Assembly: GCA_009379895.1 (NCBI GenBank)
Contig: WHSW01000011.1
Coordinates: forward strand, 3,607-39,912
Direction: 5' to 3'
DNA: 36,306 bases
Origin: Solirubrobacterales bacterium
GTDB taxonomy: Bacteria > Actinomycetota > Thermoleophilia > Solirubrobacterales > 70-9
The position numbers and the translations under genes were made by a program. Position 1 is the stretch's first letter. Each line of letters begins with the position of its first letter. This document shows, piece by piece, positions 24,333 through 32,100 of this stretch. The notes under the pieces are model-generated. The model had not been told where the DNA came from. It searched no databases and was given only the letters and a program-made list of their open reading frames with translations.

Positions 24333-25568
24333 CTAATTGCCGATCGACTCGAGGTCTGTTTCGGCATCGCTCAGCGCCTCCAGCTCCCCCGATACGTCCG
24401 CCCCGGTCTCGATCAGGGTTCGCGCGTGGACGAGGTCCTCCGAGCGCCCGACCGCCAGCGCGCCCTGGACGCGCCCGCCGAGCAGATAGAAGGCGCTGAA
24501 CTCCCCGGCGCCGACGTCGCCGCGAAAGACAACCTCGTCCCATTCGGTGGCCGGCCCGACCGACTCCAGGCTGACCCAGTCGGCGAGGTCGCTGAAGAAG
24601 TAGGGCAGCTCGCGGTAGGGCTCGGCGTCGCCGAGCATGCCGCGCGCCGCGTGGCGGCCCTGCTGGAGGGCGACGTCCCAGTGCTCGACGCGCAGCCGGC
24701 GCCCGTGGATGGCGCTCTCATACGAGCAGGCGTCGCCGGCGGCGAAGATGCCGGGCGCCGAGGTCTCGAGCGTCTGGTCGCAGACGATCCCGTCGTCGAT
24801 CTCGAGGCCGGCGCGCTCGGCGAGCATCACGTCTGGGCGCACGCCCGTGCCGACCACCACCATGTCGCCCTCGACGGTGCGCCCGCTGGCGGTCACCACA
24901 GCGGCCACCCGCCCGTCGCCCTCGAAGGCCTCGACCTCCGCTCCGGCGACGATCTCGACCCCGTGCTCGGTGAGCCGGTCCTCGAAGAAGCGCCCCGCGC
25001 GCTCGCCGAACGTCCCCGAGAGCGTGACGTCCTCGAGCATCACGATCACGCAGTCGGCGCCCTTGGCGGTCAGCGACGCCGCCACCTCGCAGGCGATGTA
25101 GCTGCCGCCCACCAGGATCACCCGCTCGGCGCGCTCGGCCTCGGCGCGGATCGCGTCGGAGTTGCCGAACGCCCGCAGGTAGTGGATCCCCTCGAGCTCG
25201 GCGCCCTCGACGCGCAGCAGATTGACCATCGCCCCGGTGGCCAGCAGCGCGCTCGTAAAGCTCACCTCGTCGCCGCCCTGCAGCTTGGCCGTGCGCGCCG
25301 CGGGGTCGAGCGCCATCACGTTGGTCCGCGTGCGCAGCTCGACGTCGTTTTCCTCATACCAGTCGACCCCGTTGACGTAGGCGTCCTCGCGCGAGGCCTC
25401 CCCGCGCAGATACTCCTTCGAGAGCGGCGGGCGCTCATACGGGGGCTCGTCCTCGCGGGTCGCGACCAGGATCGAGCCGTCGGCGCCGCGCTTGCGCAGC
25501 TCCGAGGCGCAGTAGGCGGCCGCGATCCCGCCACCGACGACCAGGTGGTCGACGCGCCGGGCGGTCAT
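24333..25568 (-). CDS. FAD/NAD(P)H-dependent ferredoxin reductase-type oxidoreductase
   Basis: The product is 411 aa. The FAD-binding start 'VVGGGIAAAYCASELRKRG' holds the dinucleotide fold (residues 10-28). 'LLATGA' (109-113) closes the FAD site. 'VGGSYIACEVAASL' (153-166) is the NAD(P)H fold, 'GTGVRPDVMLAE' follows at 240, and 'GIFAAGDAC' (273-281) is the second FAD motif. This is the class-I pyridine nucleotide-disulphide oxidoreductase fold without a redox Cys pair, as in putidaredoxin or rhodocoxin reductases that feed ferredoxins and P450s. ATG 25568 overlaps the RCK gene stop by 4 nt (ATGA), so it is co-translated with the RCK regulator. That link is odd, as no ferredoxin gene is in the window. 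Confidence 0.92.
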   Translation of the reverse strand: MTARRVDHLVVGGGIAAAYCASELRKRGADGSILVATREDEPPYERPPLSKEYLRGEASREDAYVNGVDWYEENDVELRTRTNVMALDPAARTAKLQGGDEVSFTSALLATGAMVNLLRVEGAELEGIHYLRAFGNSDAIRAEAERAERVILVGGSYIACEVAASLTAKGADCVIVMLEDVTLSGTFGERAGRFFEDRLTEHGVEIVAGAEVEAFEGDGRVAAVVTASGRTVEGDMVVVGTGVRPDVMLAERAGLEIDDGIVCDQTLETSAPGIFAAGDACSYESAIHGRRLRVEHWDVALQQGRHAARGMLGDAEPYRELPYFFSDLADWVSLESVGPATEWDEVVFRGDVGAGEFSAFYLLGGRVQGALAVGRSEDLVHARTLIETGADVSGELEALSDAETDLESIGN

Positions 25569-26260
25569 ATGGCCTGGCCGTCCGGGCCGAAGTAGGACGT
25601 CAGGTCCTCCTCGACCGTCGGGTCGAGCACCGCGAGGATCTCGTCGCCCGACTCGAGCACGGTGTCGGCGTTGGGCACGAACCCGGTGCCCTCGCGCAGC
25701 ACCGAGATCAGCAGGCTTCCCTCGGGCATGCTCAGGTCGCCGACCCGCTGGCCCGCGGCCCGCGAGTCGTCGGGGAGCTGCAGCTCGATGATCTCGAGCC
25801 GCTCCTCGGGCAGGTCGAGCAGGTGGATCAGCCCGTACTCGGGCACCTCGTGCTCGATCAGACGCAGGATCAGGTCGGTCGCGGAGACCACCGGCTTGAT
25901 CCCGAGCAGGTCGAAGTGCTGGCGGTTGCGGGGGTTGTTGACCCGGGCGATGATCCGATCGACCAGATACTTCTCCTTCGCCACCTGGCAGATCAGGATG
26001 TTGTCCTCGTCGTCGCCGGTGACCGCGATCACCATGTCCGCGCGCGAGACTCCCGCTCGCTCGAGCACCCACAGCTCCGACGCATCGCCGTACTGGATGT
26101 TGTGCTCGAGCTCCTGCTCGACGGTCATGTAGCGCTCGCGGCTCTCCTCGATCAGGGTCACCTCGTGGCCCTTGTCGAGCAGCTCGCGGGCGAGGTTCCA
26201 GCCCACCTTGCCGGCGCCGACGATGATGATGTACATCTGCTGTTGGTGGCGGTCGCCCAT
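25565..26260 (-). CDS. RCK-domain potassium-transport regulator (TrkA-like, RCK_N + RCK_C)
   Basis: The product is 231 aa. Residues 9-130 form a Rossmann RCK_N domain with 'IVGAGKVGWNLARELL' binding a nucleotide (NAD or ATP/ADP), acidic 'LIEESRERY' at the ribose-binding strand, and 'ADMVIAVTGDDEDNILICQV'. Residues about 140-220 form an RCK_C domain ('GSLLISVLREGTGFVPNADT', 'GDEILAVLDP'), the part that binds ions or c-di-AMP in relatives. It should gate a K+ channel or transporter at the membrane. No TrkH or KtrB gene is present in the window. It follows the second RCK gene by 23 nt and overlaps the reductase. ATG 26236 (residue 9) is an alternative start. Confidence 0.92.
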   Translation of the reverse strand: MGDRHQQQMYIIIVGAGKVGWNLARELLDKGHEVTLIEESRERYMTVEQELEHNIQYGDASELWVLERAGVSRADMVIAVTGDDEDNILICQVAKEKYLVDRIIARVNNPRNRQHFDLLGIKPVVSATDLILRLIEHEVPEYGLIHLLDLPEERLEIIELQLPDDSRAAGQRVGDLSMPEGSLLISVLREGTGFVPNADTVLESGDEILAVLDPTVEEDLTSYFGPDGQAI

Positions 26261-26283
26261 CGCGTGCCCGGATCCCTAATCCA

Positions 26284-26769
26284 CTAGATGTCCGCGTCCT
26301 CGTGGTCGACCCCACCGCCGGGGGCCACCGTCTCGCGAGTCCGCGCCGCGGCCAGCCGGACCTCGCTCTCGAGCATGTCGATCGCAACCCTGGTCGGGCA
26401 GATCGTGTGCAGCCCGCGCTCCTCGTACCACTTCGCCCGATAGGGATCGAGGATCCGCGCGATCACGGTCGGCACGGCGTAGCGGCGCTTGGCGATCTGG
26501 GCGATGACGATGTTGGTGTTGTCGCCGTCGGTCGAGGAGACGAACGCGTCGGCGCGCTCGATCCCGGCGGCCTCCAGGGCCTCGATCTCGAGCGCGGTGC
26601 CGACGGTGAAGCGCCCGCCCATGTCCTCCCACGATTTCGGGAGCCCGATCTCGAGCCGCGCGTGCGACTCCGGGTCCTCGTCGAGACAGGAGACCTCGTG
26701 GCCGTCTTCGAGCATCGTTCGGGCGAGCGACGAGCCCACCCTCCCCGCTCCGCAGATGAGGACGAACAT
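26284..26769 (-). CDS. RCK_N-only TrkA-like protein
   Basis: The product is 161 aa. It is one RCK_N domain: 'MFVLICGAGRVGSSLARTML' (GxGxxG), an acidic end of strand 2 ('SCLDEDPES'), and 'RADAFVSSTDGDNTNIVIAQ'. No RCK_C domain follows, only a short charged tail. Two RCK proteins side by side suggest a hetero-oligomeric gating ring, as in CglK/GsuK-like or split TrkA systems. ATG 26769 was chosen because a TAGACT hexamer lies 7 nt upstream, inside the end of the permease gene, and the Rossmann strand starts at once. It lies 10 nt downstream of the permease stop, so read-through from that gene is also likely. Confidence 0.9.
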   Translation of the reverse strand: MFVLICGAGRVGSSLARTMLEDGHEVSCLDEDPESHARLEIGLPKSWEDMGGRFTVGTALEIEALEAAGIERADAFVSSTDGDNTNIVIAQIAKRRYAVPTVIARILDPYRAKWYEERGLHTICPTRVAIDMLESEVRLAAARTRETVAPGGGVDHEDADI

Positions 26770-26776
26770 GGCGCGC

Positions 26777-26782
26777 AGTCTA
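26777..26782 (-). promoter_or_regulatory. -10 hexamer TAGACT for the leaderless RCK gene
   Basis: On the - strand TAGACT overlaps the last codons and stop of the permease gene and is followed by 7 nt, then ATG 26769. It would give the RCK-RCK-reductase genes a promoter of their own. Confidence 0.55.
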
Positions 26783-28807
26783 GAGGCCCGATGCGGCTTC
26801 CCCACGCACGCGTCCGGTCTCCTCGGCGGCCTCCGCCGGCGGCGGCGGGCCGTCGCCCGGCGGGGCCGTGATCAGCACCCGACAGGGGGCGCGGCGCAGC
26901 ACGTACTCGGTCACCGGACCGATCTCCTCCGGCCGCGAGCCGCCGACGCCGCCGAGCACGGCGCCGCCGCGAACCCGGGTCGGCGGCTCGCCGCCCATGA
27001 CGATCACCTCGACCTTGCGGTCGCGCGCCGCCTGCACGATCCCGGCGCCGACCGTGCGCGCGCGGACCACCGAGGGATGAACCTCGACCGTCTCGTACTC
27101 CTCGCCCACCTGCTGGGCCCGCTCGAGCGCCGCGTTGGCGAGCTCGGCCACCTCGGGAGGCGGGGGCGAGTCGAGCGGCACGGTGAGCGGCAGGGCGGCC
27201 ACGTAGATCACCTCCAGCCGCGGCGCCGACTTGCCGGGCAGCTCGGCCGCGTCGGCGAGCCGACCGGCGGTGCCGACGATGTCGTCGTCGAGCGTCGTAC
27301 CGAACACGGGCACCAGGATGTCGCCGTACTCGGCCTCCCCGACGTCGCCGACCAGCGCCTCCGCCGGCACCTCGACGCGCGCGGTGAGGGTCGTCCCCTC
27401 GAAGCCCTTGCGGTAGACGACGTAGGCGAGCAGGCCGAAGACCATCCACCCCGCGCCGACCCAGCGCGCCGTGTCGTGGTACGCGATCACGCTGACCCAG
27501 GCGAGCGCCGTGAGCAGCGCGGCGATCAGGGCCGGCAGAGGCACGCGCCCGCCGCGCAGGCTGACGTTGAAGGGGATCCGAAACGGCCGCTCGAGGTTGG
27601 GCTCGGTGATCCGCAGCCGGACGATCGACAGGTGCGCGATCGTGAACGCGATCGTCGCGCCAAAGGCGAACAGGCCGCCGAGCAGCGCGATGTCGGTCGG
27701 CAGCACGAGAGCGAAGGCGAGCACCGCCGCGACCGCGATCGCGATGTGCGGGGTCTGAAACGGACGGTTGAGCTTTCCCAACCAGCTCGGGATCTGGCGG
27801 TTGGTAGCGAGCACGTAGACGTGACGCGAGAGGCCGAGCATCGCCGCGTTCGCTGCCCAGATCAGCGCCAGCGGCGCGACCACCACCACCCCCGCCTGCA
27901 TCGCGTCGGAGAGCCACGCGGGGTCGAAGCTCTGCACCACGCCGAGCACGGGATCCTCGATGTAGTTGGAGCCGAGCGCGGTCTGCGGCCCGTCCGGGGT
28001 CGCCGTCACGGGGACCGCCATGAGCGCCACTACCGCGACGCCGAAGTAGAGCAGCGGCACGAGCGACACCGCCACCACCAGCAGCTTGCGCAGGTCCGGC
28101 GTCGCCCGCCGAACCTCGGGAGCGAGGTTGGCGGCGGCCTCGATCCCGGCGAAGGCGACGGTCGCGATCACCCCGGCGTAGATCGCATCCTCGAGGCTCG
28201 GGTTGGCGAATGAGTCGAACGGGTCGAGGTCCGTGGTCAGCACCGTGAGATCGAACGACGTGATCAGCCCGACCACGATCACCGCGAGCAGCAGCCCGAC
28301 CCCCGCGACCGCGACCACCGTCAGCAGCCGCTGGCGCCCGGCGCCGGTGAAGCCGCCGACGGCCAGCACGGCGACCAGCGCGATCACCAACCCCGCTGTC
28401 GCGATCTCCGGGGCGGTGTCGGAGAACCCGGACCAGATCGGGGTCAGGTAGTGCGGCACCGAGAGCGCCGCGAGCGCGATCACGATCACGAAGTCGATCA
28501 GGATCGCCCAGCCGGCTATGAAGCTGACCAGCTCGTTGAAGGCGCGGCGGGCGAAGGTCGATGAGCCCCCCCGCTCGGGGAGCATCGCCTCGCCCTCGAC
28601 GTAGGTGAGCGCGTTGAGGATGAAGATCACGCCAACTCCGAGGAAGATCAGCGGCGTGAGGCCGAGGCCGCGCTCGGCGACGAGCCCGAGGGCGAAGTAG
28701 AGCGAGAAGCCGATCGCCGAGTAGGCGACCGCGAAGAGCAGCGGCACCCCCAGCCAGCGGCGGGTGAGCGGCGACCGCTCGCCCGGCCCACTGAGCGGGT
28801 CGATCAA
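26780..28807 (-). CDS. APC-superfamily permease with C-terminal UspA domain
   Basis: From TTG 28807 the product is 675 aa with about 12 membrane helices to residue 475. Its start segment 'AVAYSAIGFSLYFALGLV' matches the broken helix 1 of APC carriers, and 'YVEGEAMLPERGGSSTFARR' lies in helix 2. Residues about 490-655 form a universal-stress-protein domain ('EYGDILVPVFGTT') ending with the ATP-binding motif 'VLGGVGGSRPEE' and 'RAPCRVLI'. APC carriers move amino acids or, in the KUP/KimA group, K+. In KimA a cytosolic USP-like domain binds c-di-AMP. The TTG start overlaps the small membrane gene's stop (TTGA). Two RCK genes follow. The cargo is unproven; K+ is an inference. Confidence 0.9.
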   Translation of the reverse strand: MIDPLSGPGERSPLTRRWLGVPLLFAVAYSAIGFSLYFALGLVAERGLGLTPLIFLGVGVIFILNALTYVEGEAMLPERGGSSTFARRAFNELVSFIAGWAILIDFVIVIALAALSVPHYLTPIWSGFSDTAPEIATAGLVIALVAVLAVGGFTGAGRQRLLTVVAVAGVGLLLAVIVVGLITSFDLTVLTTDLDPFDSFANPSLEDAIYAGVIATVAFAGIEAAANLAPEVRRATPDLRKLLVVAVSLVPLLYFGVAVVALMAVPVTATPDGPQTALGSNYIEDPVLGVVQSFDPAWLSDAMQAGVVVVAPLALIWAANAAMLGLSRHVYVLATNRQIPSWLGKLNRPFQTPHIAIAVAAVLAFALVLPTDIALLGGLFAFGATIAFTIAHLSIVRLRITEPNLERPFRIPFNVSLRGGRVPLPALIAALLTALAWVSVIAYHDTARWVGAGWMVFGLLAYVVYRKGFEGTTLTARVEVPAEALVGDVGEAEYGDILVPVFGTTLDDDIVGTAGRLADAAELPGKSAPRLEVIYVAALPLTVPLDSPPPPEVAELANAALERAQQVGEEYETVEVHPSVVRARTVGAGIVQAARDRKVEVIVMGGEPPTRVRGGAVLGGVGGSRPEEIGPVTEYVLRRAPCRVLITAPPGDGPPPPAEAAEETGRVRGEAASGL

Positions 28808-29013
28808 GTCCCCGACCCCGATCCGCGCAGGGACAGATACAGACGGCCGGCGCCGAGCCCGGTGAACAGCAACCCGATCCACAGTCCGGCCGACCCGAGG
28901 CCGCCGCCGTTGGCCAGGGTGACCGCGATGATCGCGATCCCGAAGCCGACGATCACCACCGCAAAGAGCCGGGTCACACCTCGGTAGACCTCGTCGCGTG
29001 CGGGCGCCGCCAT
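28804..29013 (-). CDS. Small two-helix membrane protein (69 aa)
   Basis: The product has 69 aa: a charged start ('MAAPARDEVYRG'), helix 1 ('LFAVVIVGFGIAIIAVTLAN'), a Gly-rich turn, and helix 2 ('GLWIGLLFTGLGAGRLYLSL'). Its stop overlaps the TTG start of the permease gene as TTGA, so the two are co-translated. ATG 29013 lies 7 nt after TAGAAT, making it the leaderless first gene of a five-gene operon (29013 to 24333). It may be a small accessory subunit of the permease. No named family is recognised. Confidence 0.8.
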   Translation of the reverse strand: MAAPARDEVYRGVTRLFAVVIVGFGIAIIAVTLANGGGLGSAGLWIGLLFTGLGAGRLYLSLRGSGSGT

Positions 29014-29020
29014 TGCGCTG

Positions 29021-29026
29021 ATTCTA
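29021..29026 (-). promoter_or_regulatory. -10 hexamer TAGAAT for the leaderless permease operon
   Basis: On the - strand TAGAAT is followed by 7 nt and ATG 29013. It would drive the small membrane protein, APC-USP permease, two RCK genes and the FAD reductase. Confidence 0.6.
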
Positions 29027-29058
29027 GGTCCGCGCGGGGCGCCCGCAGGCGACGTGAG

Positions 29059-30972
29059 TCACCCGGTGACCGCGCCGGCGGGGGGCCGAGCGGCGGCGCC
29101 GCCGGACGACTCCGCCGGGTTCGCGGAGACGATCACGCGGCAGGGGCGCTTGGCGAGCACCGTCTGCAGCGTCTTGCCGATCAGCGGGGCGCCGTCGCGG
29201 TAGCGCAGGGGCATCACGATCGCCGCCGCCTTGAGCGCGCGGGCTTCGTCGATGATCGCCTGCCCCGAGCCACCGTGCCGCACGTGCGCCACGCGGCCCG
29301 AGACCCGCTGTCCGCAGATCAGCTTCGCACGCTCGAGCTTCGACCGCGCGGCGGCGTCCCGGTCTGCCAGCTCGGCGTCGAGCGGCAGGTTCGCGGGCAC
29401 GGCGACCAGCGAGAGGACGTGGATCGCGCGCCGGCGGCGCGCCGCGAGCGTCTTCGCGGTGACCACGGTCTCCTCGGAGAACGGATCGTCCTCGTCGAAG
29501 GCGACTAGAACGCTGCGGTACTCGACCTCCTGGACGCCGAGCGGTGTCAGCGTTTCGACCTTGACCGTCTCGCGAAGGGGCAGCGCCTGGTGGCGGCGCA
29601 GGCCTACGTAAACGCCGATGCCGATGACCATCCAGGCGGCTCCAGCGACCAACGTCGAGAAGTTGAGTGCCATGACGACGATCCACGCAGCGAAGGTTCC
29701 GATCCCCCCCAGGATCGCGGTCAAGGGAAGCGCGTAGCCACGGATCGAGACGTTGAGCGGTGGCTTCCAGGGTCGCTCGCGATCGCGCTGGTGGACCCGC
29801 AGGCGGGCGACCGAGATGTGCGCGATCGTGAACGAGAGCATCGCTCCGAACGAGTACATCGTCGCCAGGAAGTCGAGCTCGCCGGGCAGGATGGTGAGCG
29901 CGGCCACGCCCGAGAAGACGAGAATCGCGACATACGGTGTGTGGAAGCGGGGATGGATCTGGCGCAGGCGCTCGGGGAGCTGGCGGTACTGACCCATCGA
30001 GAAGGTGAGACGGGACAGGCCGATGAGCGCGGCATTCGTGGCGATGGTCAGGATCACCGCTGCCAGGACCCCGACGTAGATCCGCAGCCCGTCGGTCAGG
30101 CCCTGGCTCAGGCCCAGGTTCTCGACGATCCCGAGCACCGGATCGTCGGCGTAGGTTGTTCCCAGGCTCGTGGTGAAGTCGCCTCCGGCGCCCTGGGCGA
30201 CCGGCATCGCCGAGAGCGCGACGATCGGCAGCAGGGCGTACAGGACCAGGACCGCCAGCACGGTCATCCCGGTGCCCTGGGGGACGGTTCGGGCCGCGTC
30301 CCGCGCCTCCTCGGACATGTTCGAGATCGTCTCGATCCCCGTGTAGGCGATCATCCCGACCGCGATCCCGAGTGCGAAATCGCCCCAGGTCGGCGCGATC
30401 CCGAGATCGACATTGCCGACCAGCGTGTCGGGGCTGAGGACCAGGGCGATTCCGATCCCGACCAGAACGACCTGCGTCGCCAGGTCGGCGATCGCGAGCA
30501 CGAGGTTGAAGCGCGCGGACTCGCGCGTGCCCTTGACGTTGAGCAGCGCCAGCAGGGCGATCAGGACGATGCCGCCGACGATGTCCCCCGGCCCGTCCCC
30601 GAGCGGTTCCCAGAACACGGCCAGGTAATGCGGGACGAAGTAGGCCGAGATCGCGACCGTGATGATGTAGTTGAGCATCTGGCCCCAGCCGGCGATGAAG
30701 CTGACCAGCTCGTTGAACGCGTGGCGGGCGAAGCTCGCCGAGCCGCCCGCCTCGGGGTACATGACCGTCCCCTCGACATACGTCGCCGCCGTGCACATGA
30801 AGATCAGCCCCGCGATCACGAAGGCGATCGGGGTCAGACCGAGCGCGAATGCCGCGACCACGCCGAGGGCGTAGTAGATCGACGAGCCGACGTTGCCGTA
30901 GGCGGCGGCGAACAGGGCGCCGGGGCCGTGGACGCGACGCAACGCCGCCTCGCGTGGATGCCTCTCTGCCAT
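29059..30972 (-). CDS. APC-superfamily permease with C-terminal UspA domain (second copy)
   Basis: The product is 637 aa, a diverged paralogue of the permease encoded next to it. About 12 membrane helices run to residue 465, with 'AAAYGNVGSSIYYALGVVAA' at broken helix 1, 'YVEGTVMYPEAGGSASFARH', and 'ATNAALIGLSRLTFSMGQYR' at helix 8. Residues about 490-620 form a UspA-like domain ('EYRSVLVAFDEDDPFSEETV', ending 'AKRPCRVIVSANP') in which the Gly-rich ATP loop is poorly kept ('LRYRDGAPLIGKT'), unlike in its paralogue. It starts 3 nt after the stop of the oxidase gene on the same strand. TATATT lies 10 nt upstream. The likely cargo is an amino acid or K+; not decided. Confidence 0.9.
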   Translation of the reverse strand: MAERHPREAALRRVHGPGALFAAAYGNVGSSIYYALGVVAAFALGLTPIAFVIAGLIFMCTAATYVEGTVMYPEAGGSASFARHAFNELVSFIAGWGQMLNYIITVAISAYFVPHYLAVFWEPLGDGPGDIVGGIVLIALLALLNVKGTRESARFNLVLAIADLATQVVLVGIGIALVLSPDTLVGNVDLGIAPTWGDFALGIAVGMIAYTGIETISNMSEEARDAARTVPQGTGMTVLAVLVLYALLPIVALSAMPVAQGAGGDFTTSLGTTYADDPVLGIVENLGLSQGLTDGLRIYVGVLAAVILTIATNAALIGLSRLTFSMGQYRQLPERLRQIHPRFHTPYVAILVFSGVAALTILPGELDFLATMYSFGAMLSFTIAHISVARLRVHQRDRERPWKPPLNVSIRGYALPLTAILGGIGTFAAWIVVMALNFSTLVAGAAWMVIGIGVYVGLRRHQALPLRETVKVETLTPLGVQEVEYRSVLVAFDEDDPFSEETVVTAKTLAARRRRAIHVLSLVAVPANLPLDAELADRDAAARSKLERAKLICGQRVSGRVAHVRHGGSGQAIIDEARALKAAAIVMPLRYRDGAPLIGKTLQTVLAKRPCRVIVSANPAESSGGAAARPPAGAVTG

Positions 30973-30975
30973 CTC

Positions 30976-32058
30976 TCAGTCGAATATAGGCTCGCGCCGG
31001 ACGTGCTCGGCGGTCACCGCATCGGGTGATGAGCAGCCGAGCAGGGTGAGCGCCAGCTCGAGCTCGGAGCGCAGGATCTCCAGCACCCGCCGAGCGCCCC
31101 GCTCGCCGTCGACCGCCAGCCCCCAGAGCGGTGCGCGGCCGGCGAGCACCGCGCGCGCCCCGAGCGCCAGCGCGACGGCCACGTCCGAGCCCCGGCGAAC
31201 GCCGCCGTCGACCAGCACCTCGCGGCGGCCGGCGACCGCCTCGACCACCTCACCGAGTAGGTCGAGCGAGGCCGGCACCCCGTCGAGCTGGCGCCCACCG
31301 TGGTTGGAGACGACGATCGCGGCGGCGCCGTGGTCGACCGCGAGCCTCCCGTCCTCGGCGGTCTGGACCCCCTTGAGCACGATCGGCAGCCGGCAGTCGG
31401 AGGCGAGCGCCGCGAAGTCGTCCCACTCGAGCGCCGGGTCGACGAGGTCGAAGACCTCCTTGACGGTGATCGGCTCCTCCGAGCCGACCGCGGCCGCGAC
31501 CGCCGGCGCGCTGACGTCGGCGGGCAGCGCGAAGCCGGTGCGCAGGTCGCGTTCGCGCCGGCCGGCCCGCGGCGCGTCGACCGTGAGCACGATCGCGTCG
31601 AAGCCGTGCTCGACGGCCTCCTCGATCAGCGCCCGGGTGACGCCGCGATCGCGAAAGCAGTAGAGCTGAAACCAGCGCGGTCCGGGCGGGGCGCCGGCGG
31701 CGACCTCGCTGGGGCGCGAAGTCGCGAGCGTCGACAGGCACATCGCCGTGCCCACCGCCGCGGCGGCGCGCGCCATCGCCACCTCGCCGTCGGGGTCGAC
31801 GAGGCGCTGGAAGGCGACCGGGGCGACCAGCAGGGGCATCGAGACAGGCGTGCCGAGCACCGTCGTCGCCGTGCTTACCCGCGAGACGTCGACCAGCACC
31901 CGCGGCCGGAGCCGCCGGCGCCCGAAGGCCGCCACGTTGTCGCGCAGGGTGCGCTCCGCGCCGGCCCCGCCGGCGAAGTAGCCGTGCGCCCCCGGCTCGA
32001 GCCGCCGCTCGGCGAGCCGCTCGTAGTCGGCGACGTTGATCGGCTCGCTGCCCGCCAC
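30976..32058 (-). CDS. FMN-dependent alpha-hydroxyacid oxidase/dehydrogenase (LldD-like)
   Basis: From GTG 32058 the product is 360 aa, a full TIM-barrel of the lactate/glycolate oxidase family. Key residues are Y27 ('GYFAGGA'), Y133 ('FQLYCF'), K229 ('PIVLKGVQ'), the catalytic H253 with R256 ('SNHGGRQLDG'), and FMN-phosphate loops 'VDGGVRRGSD' and 'GARAVLAGRAPLWG'. It oxidises L-lactate, glycolate or a similar 2-hydroxyacid to the 2-oxo acid, giving electrons to O2 or a quinone. GTG 32058 follows TATAGT by 6 nt. It is divergent from a glyoxalase, which is consistent with methylglyoxal to lactate to pyruvate. The 'SVSTATTVLGTPVSMPLLVA'-type opening is ordinary for the family. Confidence 0.92.
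   Translation of the reverse strand: MAGSEPINVADYERLAERRLEPGAHGYFAGGAGAERTLRDNVAAFGRRRLRPRVLVDVSRVSTATTVLGTPVSMPLLVAPVAFQRLVDPDGEVAMARAAAAVGTAMCLSTLATSRPSEVAAGAPPGPRWFQLYCFRDRGVTRALIEEAVEHGFDAIVLTVDAPRAGRRERDLRTGFALPADVSAPAVAAAVGSEEPITVKEVFDLVDPALEWDDFAALASDCRLPIVLKGVQTAEDGRLAVDHGAAAIVVSNHGGRQLDGVPASLDLLGEVVEAVAGRREVLVDGGVRRGSDVAVALALGARAVLAGRAPLWGLAVDGERGARRVLEILRSELELALTLLGCSSPDAVTAEHVRREPIFD
30983..30988 (-). promoter_or_regulatory. Candidate -10 hexamer (TATATT) before the second APC permease
   Basis: On the - strand TATATT lies 10 nt before ATG 30972, inside the end of the oxidase gene. A transcript from here would have a leader of about 3 nt. Read-through from the oxidase gene is the alternative. 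Confidence 0.4.
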
Positions 32059-32064
32059 GCGGCG

Positions 32065-32070
32065 ACTATA
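32065..32070 (-). promoter_or_regulatory. -10 hexamer TATAGT for the leaderless oxidase gene
   Basis: On the - strand TATAGT is followed by 6 nt and GTG 32058. Together with the + strand hexamer at 32088 it makes a divergent promoter pair inside 42 nt. Confidence 0.6.
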
Positions 32071-32087
32071 AGACCGGGCGCAGCGAC

Positions 32088-32093
32088 TATGGT
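32088..32093 (+). promoter_or_regulatory. -10 hexamer TATGGT for the leaderless glyoxalase gene
   Basis: TATGGT is followed by 7 nt and ATG 32101. The -35 regions of this promoter and of the oxidase promoter would overlap the opposite gene's -10, so they may compete or share a regulator. Confidence 0.55.
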
Positions 32094-32100
32094 CAATGGG

